Origin: Firm-04 sp045627405
GTDB taxonomy: Bacteria; Bacillota; Clostridia; Oscillospirales; Ruminococcaceae
Assembly (NCBI GenBank): GCA_045627405.1
Contig: JAZQNP010000095.1
Span: 1 to 24,497 of the forward strand
Length of the DNA: 24,497 bases
Reading direction: 5' to 3'
Both the position numbers and the translations under genes were made by a program. Positions 8,041 to 14,644 of this stretch are shown piece after piece; positions within the stretch are counted from its first letter, which is position 1; every line of letters begins with the position of its first letter. Under the pieces are notes generated by a model. The model did not search any database. It saw nothing but the letters and a program-made list of their open reading frames with translations, and was not told where the DNA came from.

Positions 8041-9060
8041 TCACTCGTAATAGCGAATCTCCTCCGCGAGCAGTTCCTCATACAGATCGAGATTCTCCAT
8101 GATTTTTCCGGTTCCCTCCGCAACGCAGTCAAGCGGATATTCCGCCACATACACCGGCATACCGGTCTCACGGTTGATGAGCTTATCCATGCCGCGCAGC
8201 AGCGCACTGCCGCCCGCAAGCGTAATGCCCTGTTCCAGAATATCGGCTGACAGCTCCGGCGGCGTGTTGGAAAGCGTCTCACGGATGGCATCCAGCACTT
8301 TTTCAAGCGGCTCCGCAAGTGCTTCCCGCACTTCCTCCGATGTAACAGTAATATTCTCCGGCAGACCGTTGAGCAGGTTTCTTCCGCGGATCTCCATTTT
8401 GGAAACCGTCGTCTCCGGGAAAGCAGAGCCGATGCCAATTTTGACCGATTCCGCCGTGCGTTCACCGATCAGCAGATTATATTTTCTGCGCACATAGTTG
8501 ACAATCGCAAGATCGAAAGCATCTCCGGCAGTACGCACAGAGCATGCCGAAACGATGCCGCCCATCGAAATGACTGCAACCTCACTGGTACCGCCGCCGA
8601 TGTCAACGATCATCGTACCGGCAGGATCCATGATAGAAAGGCCGGCTCCGAGCGCAGCGGCGAGCGGTTCCGCGACAAGCTGAACGGGTCTTGCGCCGGC
8701 TTTTTCGGCAGCTTCCTTTACTGCACGGCGTTCCACCGCCGTCACGCCGGACGGAATGCTGATGATGACGCGTGCCTTGGTAAAGGGTGTCCCTTTGAGC
8801 GATTTTTTGATCAGCTCTTGCAGCATGGTGGCAGCAATATCAAAATCCGCGATGACACCGTCTTTCAACGGATGCACGGCGATAACGGAACCCGGCGTCC
8901 TTCCGATGATTTCCTTTGCCTCTTTGCCGACCGAGCAAGCCTGATCGGTGCGGGTGTTGACCGCGACAACAGAGGGTTCCCGCAGGACAATCCCCTTCCC
9001 GCGCACATATATAAGGGTATTGGCGGTACCCAGATCAATGCCGATATGTCTGGTGAACAT
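8041..9060 (-). CDS. mreB: MreB/Mbl actin-like cell-shape protein
   Basis: The full-length actin homologue has 339 residues. It carries the N-terminal phosphate-1 motif GIDLGTANTLIYV, the phosphate-2 motif IVDIGGGTSEVAVIS, the conserved IGRTPG and MKDGVIAD-type segment (here LKDGVIADFD), and the C-terminal adenosine motif ITLAGGSALLRGMD. MreB filaments polymerise on the inner face of the membrane and organise peptidoglycan elongation machinery. AAGGAG lies 6 nt upstream of the ATG. No mreC or mreD accompanies it, so it is a monocistronic unit with its own promoter and terminator. MreB and Mbl paralogues cannot be separated by eye. The C-terminal ELLAEEIRYYE tail extends slightly past the usual end. 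Confidence 0.93.
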   Translation of the reverse strand: MFTRHIGIDLGTANTLIYVRGKGIVLREPSVVAVNTRTDQACSVGKEAKEIIGRTPGSVIAVHPLKDGVIADFDIAATMLQELIKKSLKGTPFTKARVIISIPSGVTAVERRAVKEAAEKAGARPVQLVAEPLAAALGAGLSIMDPAGTMIVDIGGGTSEVAVISMGGIVSACSVRTAGDAFDLAIVNYVRRKYNLLIGERTAESVKIGIGSAFPETTVSKMEIRGRNLLNGLPENITVTSEEVREALAEPLEKVLDAIRETLSNTPPELSADILEQGITLAGGSALLRGMDKLINRETGMPVYVAEYPLDCVAEGTGKIMENLDLYEELLAEEIRYYE

Positions 9061-9105
9061 GAGCTGCTCCTTTGCAGTAAATTCGGTTATGAATGCTTTT
9101 CTTTT

Positions 9106-9134
9106 ATTATATCACATTCTTCCGCAAAAATCAA
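9106..9134 (-). promoter_or_regulatory. Promoter of mreB
   Basis: On the minus strand TTGATT (9129-9134), a 17-nt spacer and a perfect TATAAT (9106-9111) with extended TGA give GTGATATAAT, the same ten bases as at the tRNA-Trp and mannanase promoters. The leader is about 40 nt. Confidence 0.8.
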
Positions 9135-9380
9135 CAGCGATTTCCCGAAAATGCAATCAAGCCGTGCGCCGCGTGCATTCCCGCTGCCGTCCGCATCCGC
9201 TGCCGAATGTCCGATGCCGTGATTATGACCATCTTGCGTTTTAGGATATATCGTGATTCCTGACAAATACAGGTGTGGCTTTTTGTCGAATCTTCCCAGA
9301 TGATAAGCGGAAATCGCTTTGATGATTCAACGAATATTCATATTCCATTCATAATTTATCCATATATTACTATCTGTTTT

Positions 9381-9410
9381 GTGATAATATAAAAGTACCG
9401 GCATTCCGGT
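9381..9410 (+). promoter_or_regulatory. Promoter and start-site hairpin of GH9-1
   Basis: GTGATAATATAAAAGTACC (9381-9399) has a -10-like TAATAT (9385-9390) with extended TGA and no good -35 box, so an activator is plausible. The perfect 5-bp hairpin ACCGG-CATT-CCGGT (9397-9410) would sit at the very 5' end of the mRNA. The segment matches the mannanase promoter at most positions, including AGTACC. Confidence 0.6.
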
Positions 9411-9465
9411 CCAAAAATGAGAGGGATTTTTGGAAAAAAACCATTTTTCATGAGAGGGGAAAAAC

Positions 9466-11535
9466 ATGAAAACTACTCTTTGGAAGAAGGTCGCATCCGT
9501 CTGCCTCGGTGCAGCCGTGACCTTCACAACACTTGCCGCGACAGGCGGCAGCGGACCGCAGACTGCGGAAGCGGCAGATACAGATAATTACGCAAAGCTG
9601 CTGCAATACAGTCTGTATTTCTATGACGCCAACATGTGCGGAAATGACGTGGGGAGCGCGTCCGCAATGACATGGCGCGGCAACTGTCACGTCAGCGACG
9701 ATGTGCCGGGCGGTTACCATGACGCAGGCGACCATGTGATGTTCGGTCTGCCGCAGGGCTTTGCTGCATCCACCATCGGATGGAGCTATTACGAGTATAA
9801 GGATGTTTACGCAGAGCTTGGTCTGACCACACACTTCAAGACCGTTTCCAAGCACTTCACCGACTTCTTCAAGGCAAGCACCAAGCTCAGCGGCGGCAGC
9901 GTCAGCAGCCTGCTCTATCAGAAGGGTGACGGCGATGTGGACCACTCCTACTGGGGAACGCCTGAAAACCAGACCGGCTCACGCAAACAGTTCTGGTCCT
10001 CCAACGGCGCAAGTGACATCGCGGCAGAATATGCAGCGGCACTGGCACTGGATTATCTCAATTTCGGTGATGCCGAATCGCTGACTTATGCAAAGGCACT
10101 CTATGCCTTCTCTACAAAGTACAATCAGGTTGCGACTGAGGGTCTGCAAGGCAAGGACGGCTGGTTCTACAAGAACAGCTCCTGCACGGACGAGCAGGCA
10201 TGGGCTGCCGGCTGGCTCTATCTCGCAACAAAGGAAAATTCCTATCTGACCGACTGTGCCAATAAGCAGACACAGTATCTCGGCTGGGTTCACGGCTGGG
10301 AATCCGTCGCGCTCGGTGCGGCTTGCGTGTATGCCGAGATCACCAACGACTGGTCGAAGGTCAACGGCTGGATCGGCAGCAAAGCGACCGGCAGCGGTTA
10401 CTTCTTCCTCGACAAATGGGGCAGCGCGAGACTGAATGCTTCCATGCAGTTCACTGCACTGGTCGCATCCAAGCATTCCTCCGCAGATTATACAAGCTGG
10501 TGCAAGGGTCAGATGAACTATCTGCTGGGCAATAACCCTGCAAACACCTGCTTTGTCACAGGCTTTGCGAGCAACTCTGCAAAGAATCCGCATTACAGAG
10601 CATCCTCCGGCTATAACAGCTATGCCGAAATGGGTGATGCGACCACCGTCGGTCCGAACGGTCATACCCTGATCGGCGCACTGGTCGGCGGTCCGAGCGA
10701 TGCAAACGGCACCTATCAGGACGTCATCACCGATTATGTCTGCAATGAAGTGGCACTTGATTACAATGCCGGTCTGGTCGGTGCGGCAGCAGGTCTGTAC
10801 GCTGTCTACAAAACCGGTTCCACAGTGACCTCGATTGACGGCGTCAGCCCTGTCGTTCTCGACGGCTCGACCACAATCGTCACAGATCCGGGCAGCAGCA
10901 GCACGACTACAACCACCACCACATCCTCCGGCTCCGGCAGCACAACCGGCAATGCAACGGTTTCCGGTTCCGACGGTCTGTGGACAATCAGTGTTGCCGG
11001 CGCAACCAAGCTGACTGTCACATTCAGCACAAATTCCAACGATACCGAGACCAACGGCTGCTTCGGATATTCCACTCCCACAGTTGAATGGGAGCAGTCG
11101 AACTGGGCAGCAACACCGTCCGGCGGCAAAGCCACAGTGTCGTTTGATATTCCTGACGGCGTGTCCAGCGTGCAGTTCCAGATCTGGTGGCCGACAAGTG
11201 CGACCATCGACAGCGCAGTGCTGACATATCCTGCTGCGGTATCGTCCTCTACGACAACGACAACCACAACCACAACAACTACAACAACTACAACTACTAC
11301 AACGACAACAACCACGACCACCACAACTGCCGTATCTGCGGGTATGCGCGGCGACGTAGACTGCAACGGGAAGGTCGAGCTTGCAGACGCAGTGCTGCTG
11401 GCAAAAGCCATCGCTGGCAATGCACAGCTGACCGCACAGGGGACGGCAAACGCTGACGTTGACGGCAATCCCGGAGTCGGGAGCAATGATCTGGTTCTGA
11501 TTCTCAACGCGATCAGCGGCAAAGTTACACTCTGA
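9466..11535 (+). CDS. Secreted GH9 endoglucanase with CBM-like module and dockerin (GH9-1)
   Basis: A cellulosomal cellulase of 689 residues. Modules: signal peptide (about 1-36), GH9 (alpha/alpha)6 catalytic domain (about 40-447), Ser/Thr linker, an unassigned beta-sandwich of about 95 residues (about 495-590), a run of 26 threonines (596-621) and a type I dockerin (about 628-689). In the catalytic domain GGYHDAGDH holds the nucleophilic-water aspartates (Asp86 and Asp89), PHYRAS holds the conserved His376, and NEVALDYNAG holds the acid Glu428. It should cleave internal beta-1,4-glucan bonds. No Ig-like domain or CBM3c is present next to the catalytic domain. Dockerin repeats are DVDCNGKVELAD and DVDGNPGVGSND. 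The ribosome binding site is GAGAGGGG (9453-9459). A second GH9 follows. Confidence 0.93.
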   Translation: MKTTLWKKVASVCLGAAVTFTTLAATGGSGPQTAEAADTDNYAKLLQYSLYFYDANMCGNDVGSASAMTWRGNCHVSDDVPGGYHDAGDHVMFGLPQGFAASTIGWSYYEYKDVYAELGLTTHFKTVSKHFTDFFKASTKLSGGSVSSLLYQKGDGDVDHSYWGTPENQTGSRKQFWSSNGASDIAAEYAAALALDYLNFGDAESLTYAKALYAFSTKYNQVATEGLQGKDGWFYKNSSCTDEQAWAAGWLYLATKENSYLTDCANKQTQYLGWVHGWESVALGAACVYAEITNDWSKVNGWIGSKATGSGYFFLDKWGSARLNASMQFTALVASKHSSADYTSWCKGQMNYLLGNNPANTCFVTGFASNSAKNPHYRASSGYNSYAEMGDATTVGPNGHTLIGALVGGPSDANGTYQDVITDYVCNEVALDYNAGLVGAAAGLYAVYKTGSTVTSIDGVSPVVLDGSTTIVTDPGSSSTTTTTTTSSGSGSTTGNATVSGSDGLWTISVAGATKLTVTFSTNSNDTETNGCFGYSTPTVEWEQSNWAATPSGGKATVSFDIPDGVSSVQFQIWWPTSATIDSAVLTYPAAVSSSTTTTTTTTTTTTTTTTTTTTTTTTTTAVSAGMRGDVDCNGKVELADAVLLAKAIAGNAQLTAQGTANADVDGNPGVGSNDLVLILNAISGKVTL
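11251..11328 (+). repeat. Poly-threonine linker tract of GH9-1
   Basis: There are 26 consecutive Thr codons using ACA, ACC, ACG and ACT, so the protein repeat is exact while the DNA is not a simple microsatellite. Shorter tracts of the same kind occur in GH9-2 (about 13225-13280) and GH26 (about 5683-5724, minus strand). They are presumably extended, O-glycosylated spacers between catalytic part and dockerin. Confidence 0.9.
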
Positions 11536-11622
11536 CCGCAAAAATAATCCAGGCTGAAACACGGGTACGTCGTAAAATCACCGTATCCGCGTTCGCATAT
11601 CAATTTATCAAAGAGGGGGAGA

Positions 11623-11650
11623 GAATCCGCTTTCTGCAAAGGACGGATTC
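11623..11650 (+). other. Intercistronic stem-loop before GH9-2
   Basis: A perfect 7-bp stem, GAATCCG (11623-11629) with CGGATTC (11644-11650), lies within the 172-nt gap between the GH9 genes. An 8-bp stem with one G-T pair lies upstream (11562-11569 with 11582-11589). Neither has a T-tract, so they look like RNA processing or stability elements rather than terminators. Confidence 0.5.
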
Positions 11651-11707
11651 CAAAAAACACCCGCACAACCCGGCAAGACCGGTCACGGAAAGAGGAGGCG
11701 TATATCT

Positions 11708-13489
11708 ATGCGGCATTTTACCACCATGAAGAAGGCACTCACCTGCGCAGTCAGCGCAGCAATGCTGGCGTCCACAACATCTGTGATGAGTGCGCCTGCG
11801 GCGGCGGCAGCCGACAGCAACTATGCGGAAGCACTGGCACTGTCCCTGTATTTCTTTGATTCCAATGCCTGCGGCAGCGGCATCACGAACGGTCCGCTGA
11901 CATGGCGCGGGGACTGCCACACCTATGATGCGGCCGCCTCTGTCGGCAGTCTGTCCGGCACGGCACGGTCGGTTGTCGATCCGGACGGCGACGGCAAGGT
12001 CGATTTGTCCGGCGGTTATCACGATGCGGGTGACCACATTAAATTCAATCTGACAATCGGCTTCGGCATGAGCAGCCTTGCGATGTCCGAATACCTCAAT
12101 CCGGGCGTCTACGAAGCATGCGGCTGCAAGGATCATCTGATTTACGTCCTGAAACGCGGCTGCGACTACCTGATGAAAACAACATTCCTCGACAGTTCCG
12201 GAAACGTGGCTGCGATTGCACATGTTGTTGCCGACGGCGGCACCGACCACAGCTACTGGACGGCTCCGGAGGAGCAAACCTTCGCGCGGCCTGCCTACTG
12301 GCTCACTTCCTCTGCCAACAACTCCCCGGTCTGCGGCGAGATGGCAGCGGCTCTGGCAGGTACGGCTTATGTCGTGAAGGACACCGATCCGACCTATGCC
12401 GCAGAATGTCTGAAATACGCAAAAGCTCTGGTTACGTTCGGCAAAACATATGTCGGAAATGAGGGCGGCGGACTCAGCTCGTTCTACGGCACCGATTCGC
12501 AGTATCAGGATGAAATGGCGATTGCAGAAACATGGCTCTGGCTCTGCGGCGAAGGAAGCAAGCCGACCTATTCCGTGACCGGAAACGGCTGCTACAACAA
12601 CAGCTTGTATGACTATTATCTGTACTGCTGGGACAAAGTCTGGCAGGGCTATGCAGCTATGATGTACAAGGCGACCGGTGAAAGCAGCTGGGCAAGCGAG
12701 CTTGCGTTCGAGCTGAACAATCAGGGCGGTCTCAGCGAAGGCTCCTACAACGCAAACGGCTGGGGCGCATCCCGCTACAACTGCGCAAAGCAGATGGTCG
12801 CTCTGGCTCTGGCAAAGGGCGATGCAAATTCGAGCTATGCAAAGGGCGCAAAGTACCAGATGGACTACATTCTCGGCAATAATTCGCTGGGATACAGCTT
12901 CCTGATCGGCTACGGCAGCAAGTGGCCGACGCATGTGCATCACCGCGCGGCAAATCCGGGCGGAGACGGCGTCACCTCCGCACAGAATCCGGAGGCATGG
13001 TATACGAACTACGGCATGCTGGTCGGCGGTCCGGACAGCAGCGGCAACTATCAGGATCATGCAGACTCGTATCAGTTCACTGAGGGTGCGCTGGATTACA
13101 ACGGCTGCTTCGCGCTGGCATGTGCAGGACTGTATGCACTCTACGGCGGCGATGAAACTGCTGTCAAGACGATCGAGAAAAATGCGTCGGAAATCAACGA
13201 CAGCTTCTTCTCCGGCAGCACCACGCAGACAACAACGACAACCACAACCACAACAACCACTATAACTACGACCGAAACGACCGCAATATCGGGCATTATG
13301 CGCGGTGATGTAGACTGCAACGGGAAGGTTGAGCTTGCAGACGCTGTGCTGCTGGCAAAAGCCATTGCCGGCAATGCACAGCTGACTGCGCAGGGAACCG
13401 CAAACGGCGATGTGGATGACGCACAGGGTCTTGGAAGCGGAGACCTTCTGCTGATTCTCAAAGCACTGAGCGGCTCGATCAAATTATAA
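11708..13489 (+). CDS. Secreted GH9 endoglucanase with dockerin (GH9-2)
   Basis: The 593-residue protein has a signal peptide (about 1-35), a GH9 catalytic domain (about 38-480), a Thr-rich linker (about 503-525) and a type I dockerin (about 532-593). Catalytic markers are GGYHDAGDH (Asp106 and Asp109), THVHHRAA (catalytic-site histidine) and FTEGALDYN with the acid near residue 459. The HHR form and an insert before GGYHDAGD (about 73-101, containing DPDGDGKVD) distinguish it from GH9-1, so the pair are not recent duplicates. DPDGDGKVD looks like a calcium loop. AGGAGG at 11693-11698 lies 9 nt before the ATG; the internal Met7 is less likely. No terminator lies between GH9-1 and this gene, so co-transcription is likely. 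The second dockerin repeat, DVDDAQGLGSGD, has Ala at position 5. Confidence 0.92.
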   Translation: MRHFTTMKKALTCAVSAAMLASTTSVMSAPAAAAADSNYAEALALSLYFFDSNACGSGITNGPLTWRGDCHTYDAAASVGSLSGTARSVVDPDGDGKVDLSGGYHDAGDHIKFNLTIGFGMSSLAMSEYLNPGVYEACGCKDHLIYVLKRGCDYLMKTTFLDSSGNVAAIAHVVADGGTDHSYWTAPEEQTFARPAYWLTSSANNSPVCGEMAAALAGTAYVVKDTDPTYAAECLKYAKALVTFGKTYVGNEGGGLSSFYGTDSQYQDEMAIAETWLWLCGEGSKPTYSVTGNGCYNNSLYDYYLYCWDKVWQGYAAMMYKATGESSWASELAFELNNQGGLSEGSYNANGWGASRYNCAKQMVALALAKGDANSSYAKGAKYQMDYILGNNSLGYSFLIGYGSKWPTHVHHRAANPGGDGVTSAQNPEAWYTNYGMLVGGPDSSGNYQDHADSYQFTEGALDYNGCFALACAGLYALYGGDETAVKTIEKNASEINDSFFSGSTTQTTTTTTTTTTTITTTETTAISGIMRGDVDCNGKVELADAVLLAKAIAGNAQLTAQGTANGDVDDAQGLGSGDLLLILKALSGSIKL

Positions 13490-13500
13490 TGCAGCAATCG

Positions 13501-13532
13501 GCAGCCGTGCGCGGGAAACCGTGTACGGCTGC
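13501..13532 (+). other. GAAA-capped stem-loop between GH9-2 and the lipoprotein gene
   Basis: GCAGCCGTGCGCGG (13501-13514) and CCGTGTACGGCTGC (13519-13532) pair over 14 bp with two G-T wobbles around a GAAA tetraloop. No T-tract follows, and the lipoprotein ribosome binding site begins 13 nt later. This is compatible with an mRNA 3'-end stabiliser or processing site that sets a lower lipoprotein level (inference). Confidence 0.7.
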
Positions 13533-13556
13533 AAATATGCAAACGGAGGAAAAACG

Positions 13557-14477
13557 ATGAAGAAACTGACCTGTTTCCTGCTGACAGCGATGATGCTGAC
13601 AATGCTGAGCGGCTGCGGCGGCAGCAGCAGTACAGCGGAGGAATCCGCAGACCGCACCGAAACAACAACCGCAGAGACGGAAGCCACCGCAGAGCAGACC
13701 TCATCCGAAGCGGAGACAACCACAACCGCCGCAGATGATTCGTCTGAGCCGGACGCATCATCGGGTACAGAGGACAGCGGCAGCAGCGCAGCATCCCCCG
13801 ATTCCGGCGCATCTGCGGATCCGGCATCGGGCAGCTCAGGCAGCACAGGCAACACAGGCAGCACGGAGAACAGCGGCAATCTGCTGCCGACCCTGCTGAA
13901 AAAAATGAACAGCACTTCCGATGCCGTTGCCGTGCATTCCGAGTATGAAGAAGACGGCGTCACTTACCGTCTGGACATGATCCGCTTCGGCAGCAAGCTC
14001 TATTATGATGTCGAAGTGACTGACATTTACGAGATGGAAATCTGTTTTGACGGCACGAAGGGCTACATGATCGACGATGTGACACAGACCTTCTCCGACT
14101 ACTCTGAGACCGATGATCTGGACTTTGGAGAGATGATTGTTGACAGCGACAGCATCGGTGAATGCCTTGCAAGCGGCACGGAGACATTCAACGGCAGCAC
14201 CTGCCGGTATGAGGATTACATCGAAAACGACACCGACGGCGGCGAGGAAGAGGAGCCGGAAGAGCCGGAGACCTACCGCTATTATTTTGATGACAACGGC
14301 AATCTGACCGGATGCAAAATTCTCGAAGAGGGAATTGAGATGATCTATACGATCAAGTTTACCGAAAGCACCGATGAATCTGTTTTTTCACCGCCGGCTG
14401 GCTATACCGAGATCGACGAAGAAGAGATGATGGAACAGATCTATATGCGGATGCTCTCTGCCATGATGGGCGAATGA
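13557..14477 (+). CDS. Lipoprotein, possibly with LolA-like fold
   Basis: The protein has 306 residues from ATG 13557, with GGAGG 7 nt upstream. The signal ends in a lipobox, LSGC, with the lipidated Cys near residue 19. Residues about 20-105 are a low-complexity Ser/Thr/Glu/Asp/Gly spacer. The C-terminal part (about 107-306) has alternating beta-strands (VTYRLDMIRFGSKLYYDVEV, YRYYFDDNGNLTGCKI) and ends with FSPPAGYTEID, a pattern seen in LolA/LppX-like lipoprotein folds. That assignment is tentative. It lies 67 nt after GH9-2 and ends at a strong terminator, so it is probably co-expressed with the cellulases. Roles could include oligosaccharide capture or surface anchoring, but nothing in the sequence proves either. 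Confidence 0.8.
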   Translation: MKKLTCFLLTAMMLTMLSGCGGSSSTAEESADRTETTTAETEATAEQTSSEAETTTTAADDSSEPDASSGTEDSGSSAASPDSGASADPASGSSGSTGNTGSTENSGNLLPTLLKKMNSTSDAVAVHSEYEEDGVTYRLDMIRFGSKLYYDVEVTDIYEMEICFDGTKGYMIDDVTQTFSDYSETDDLDFGEMIVDSDSIGECLASGTETFNGSTCRYEDYIENDTDGGEEEEPEEPETYRYYFDDNGNLTGCKILEEGIEMIYTIKFTESTDESVFSPPAGYTEIDEEEMMEQIYMRMLSAMMGE

Positions 14478-14509
14478 GAATTGCAGAACCGACAAAACAG
14501 AGATCACAG

Positions 14510-14549
14510 AAATCTCCGCACGGAAGACAGACCGTGCGGAGATTTTTTT
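14510..14549 (+). terminator. Terminator of the GH9/lipoprotein cluster
   Basis: AAATCTCCGCACGG (14510-14523) pairs perfectly with CCGTGCGGAGATTT (14532-14545) around an 8-nt loop, within and followed by seven T residues (14543-14549). The next promoter starts 2 nt later. Confidence 0.92.
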
Positions 14550-14550
14550 C

Positions 14551-14579
14551 TTGACTTTCAGCGGATTTTATGGTATGAT
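14551..14579 (+). promoter_or_regulatory. Promoter of the GH31 operon
   Basis: TTGACT (14551-14556), a 17-nt spacer and TATGAT (14574-14579) with extended TGG. It abuts the upstream terminator. A second TATAAT at 14586-14591 lies too far from the -35 (29 nt). Confidence 0.75.
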
Positions 14580-14644
14580 AAAGGGTATAATAGAGAAAGT
14601 GGGCGCGCACTCCCCTGCCGCCTGCACAGGAGGTTACGAATTTT

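Larger units (their letters stand above)
9061..9465. other. Divergent regulatory region between mreB and GH9-1
   Basis: This stretch of about 405 nt contains the mreB promoter (9106-9134), a GC-rich stretch without a credible gene (9160-9240) and an AT-rich zone (9260-9380) leading into the GH9-1 promoter. The dyad AAGCG-GAAAT-CGCTT (9305-9319) lies about 65 bp upstream of the GH9-1 -10 and is a candidate regulator site. No ORF with a ribosome binding site was found. Confidence 0.6.

Noticed and set aside
11251..11328. Microsatellite or CRISPR-like repeat
   Set aside because: The repeat is in the protein (poly-Thr), with mixed codons, no spacers and no palindromic units.
11600..13060. Minus-strand open frame of 486 codons across GH9-2, and similar ones at 9979-11562 and 15527-17539
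   Set aside because: All lie opposite recognised glycosidases, have skewed composition without domains, and match the shadow of GC-rich codon use.
14586..14591. Perfect TATAAT before yicI as the main -10
   Set aside because: The nearest -35 (TTGACT) is 29 nt away. TATGAT at 14574-14579 has the correct 17-nt spacing.
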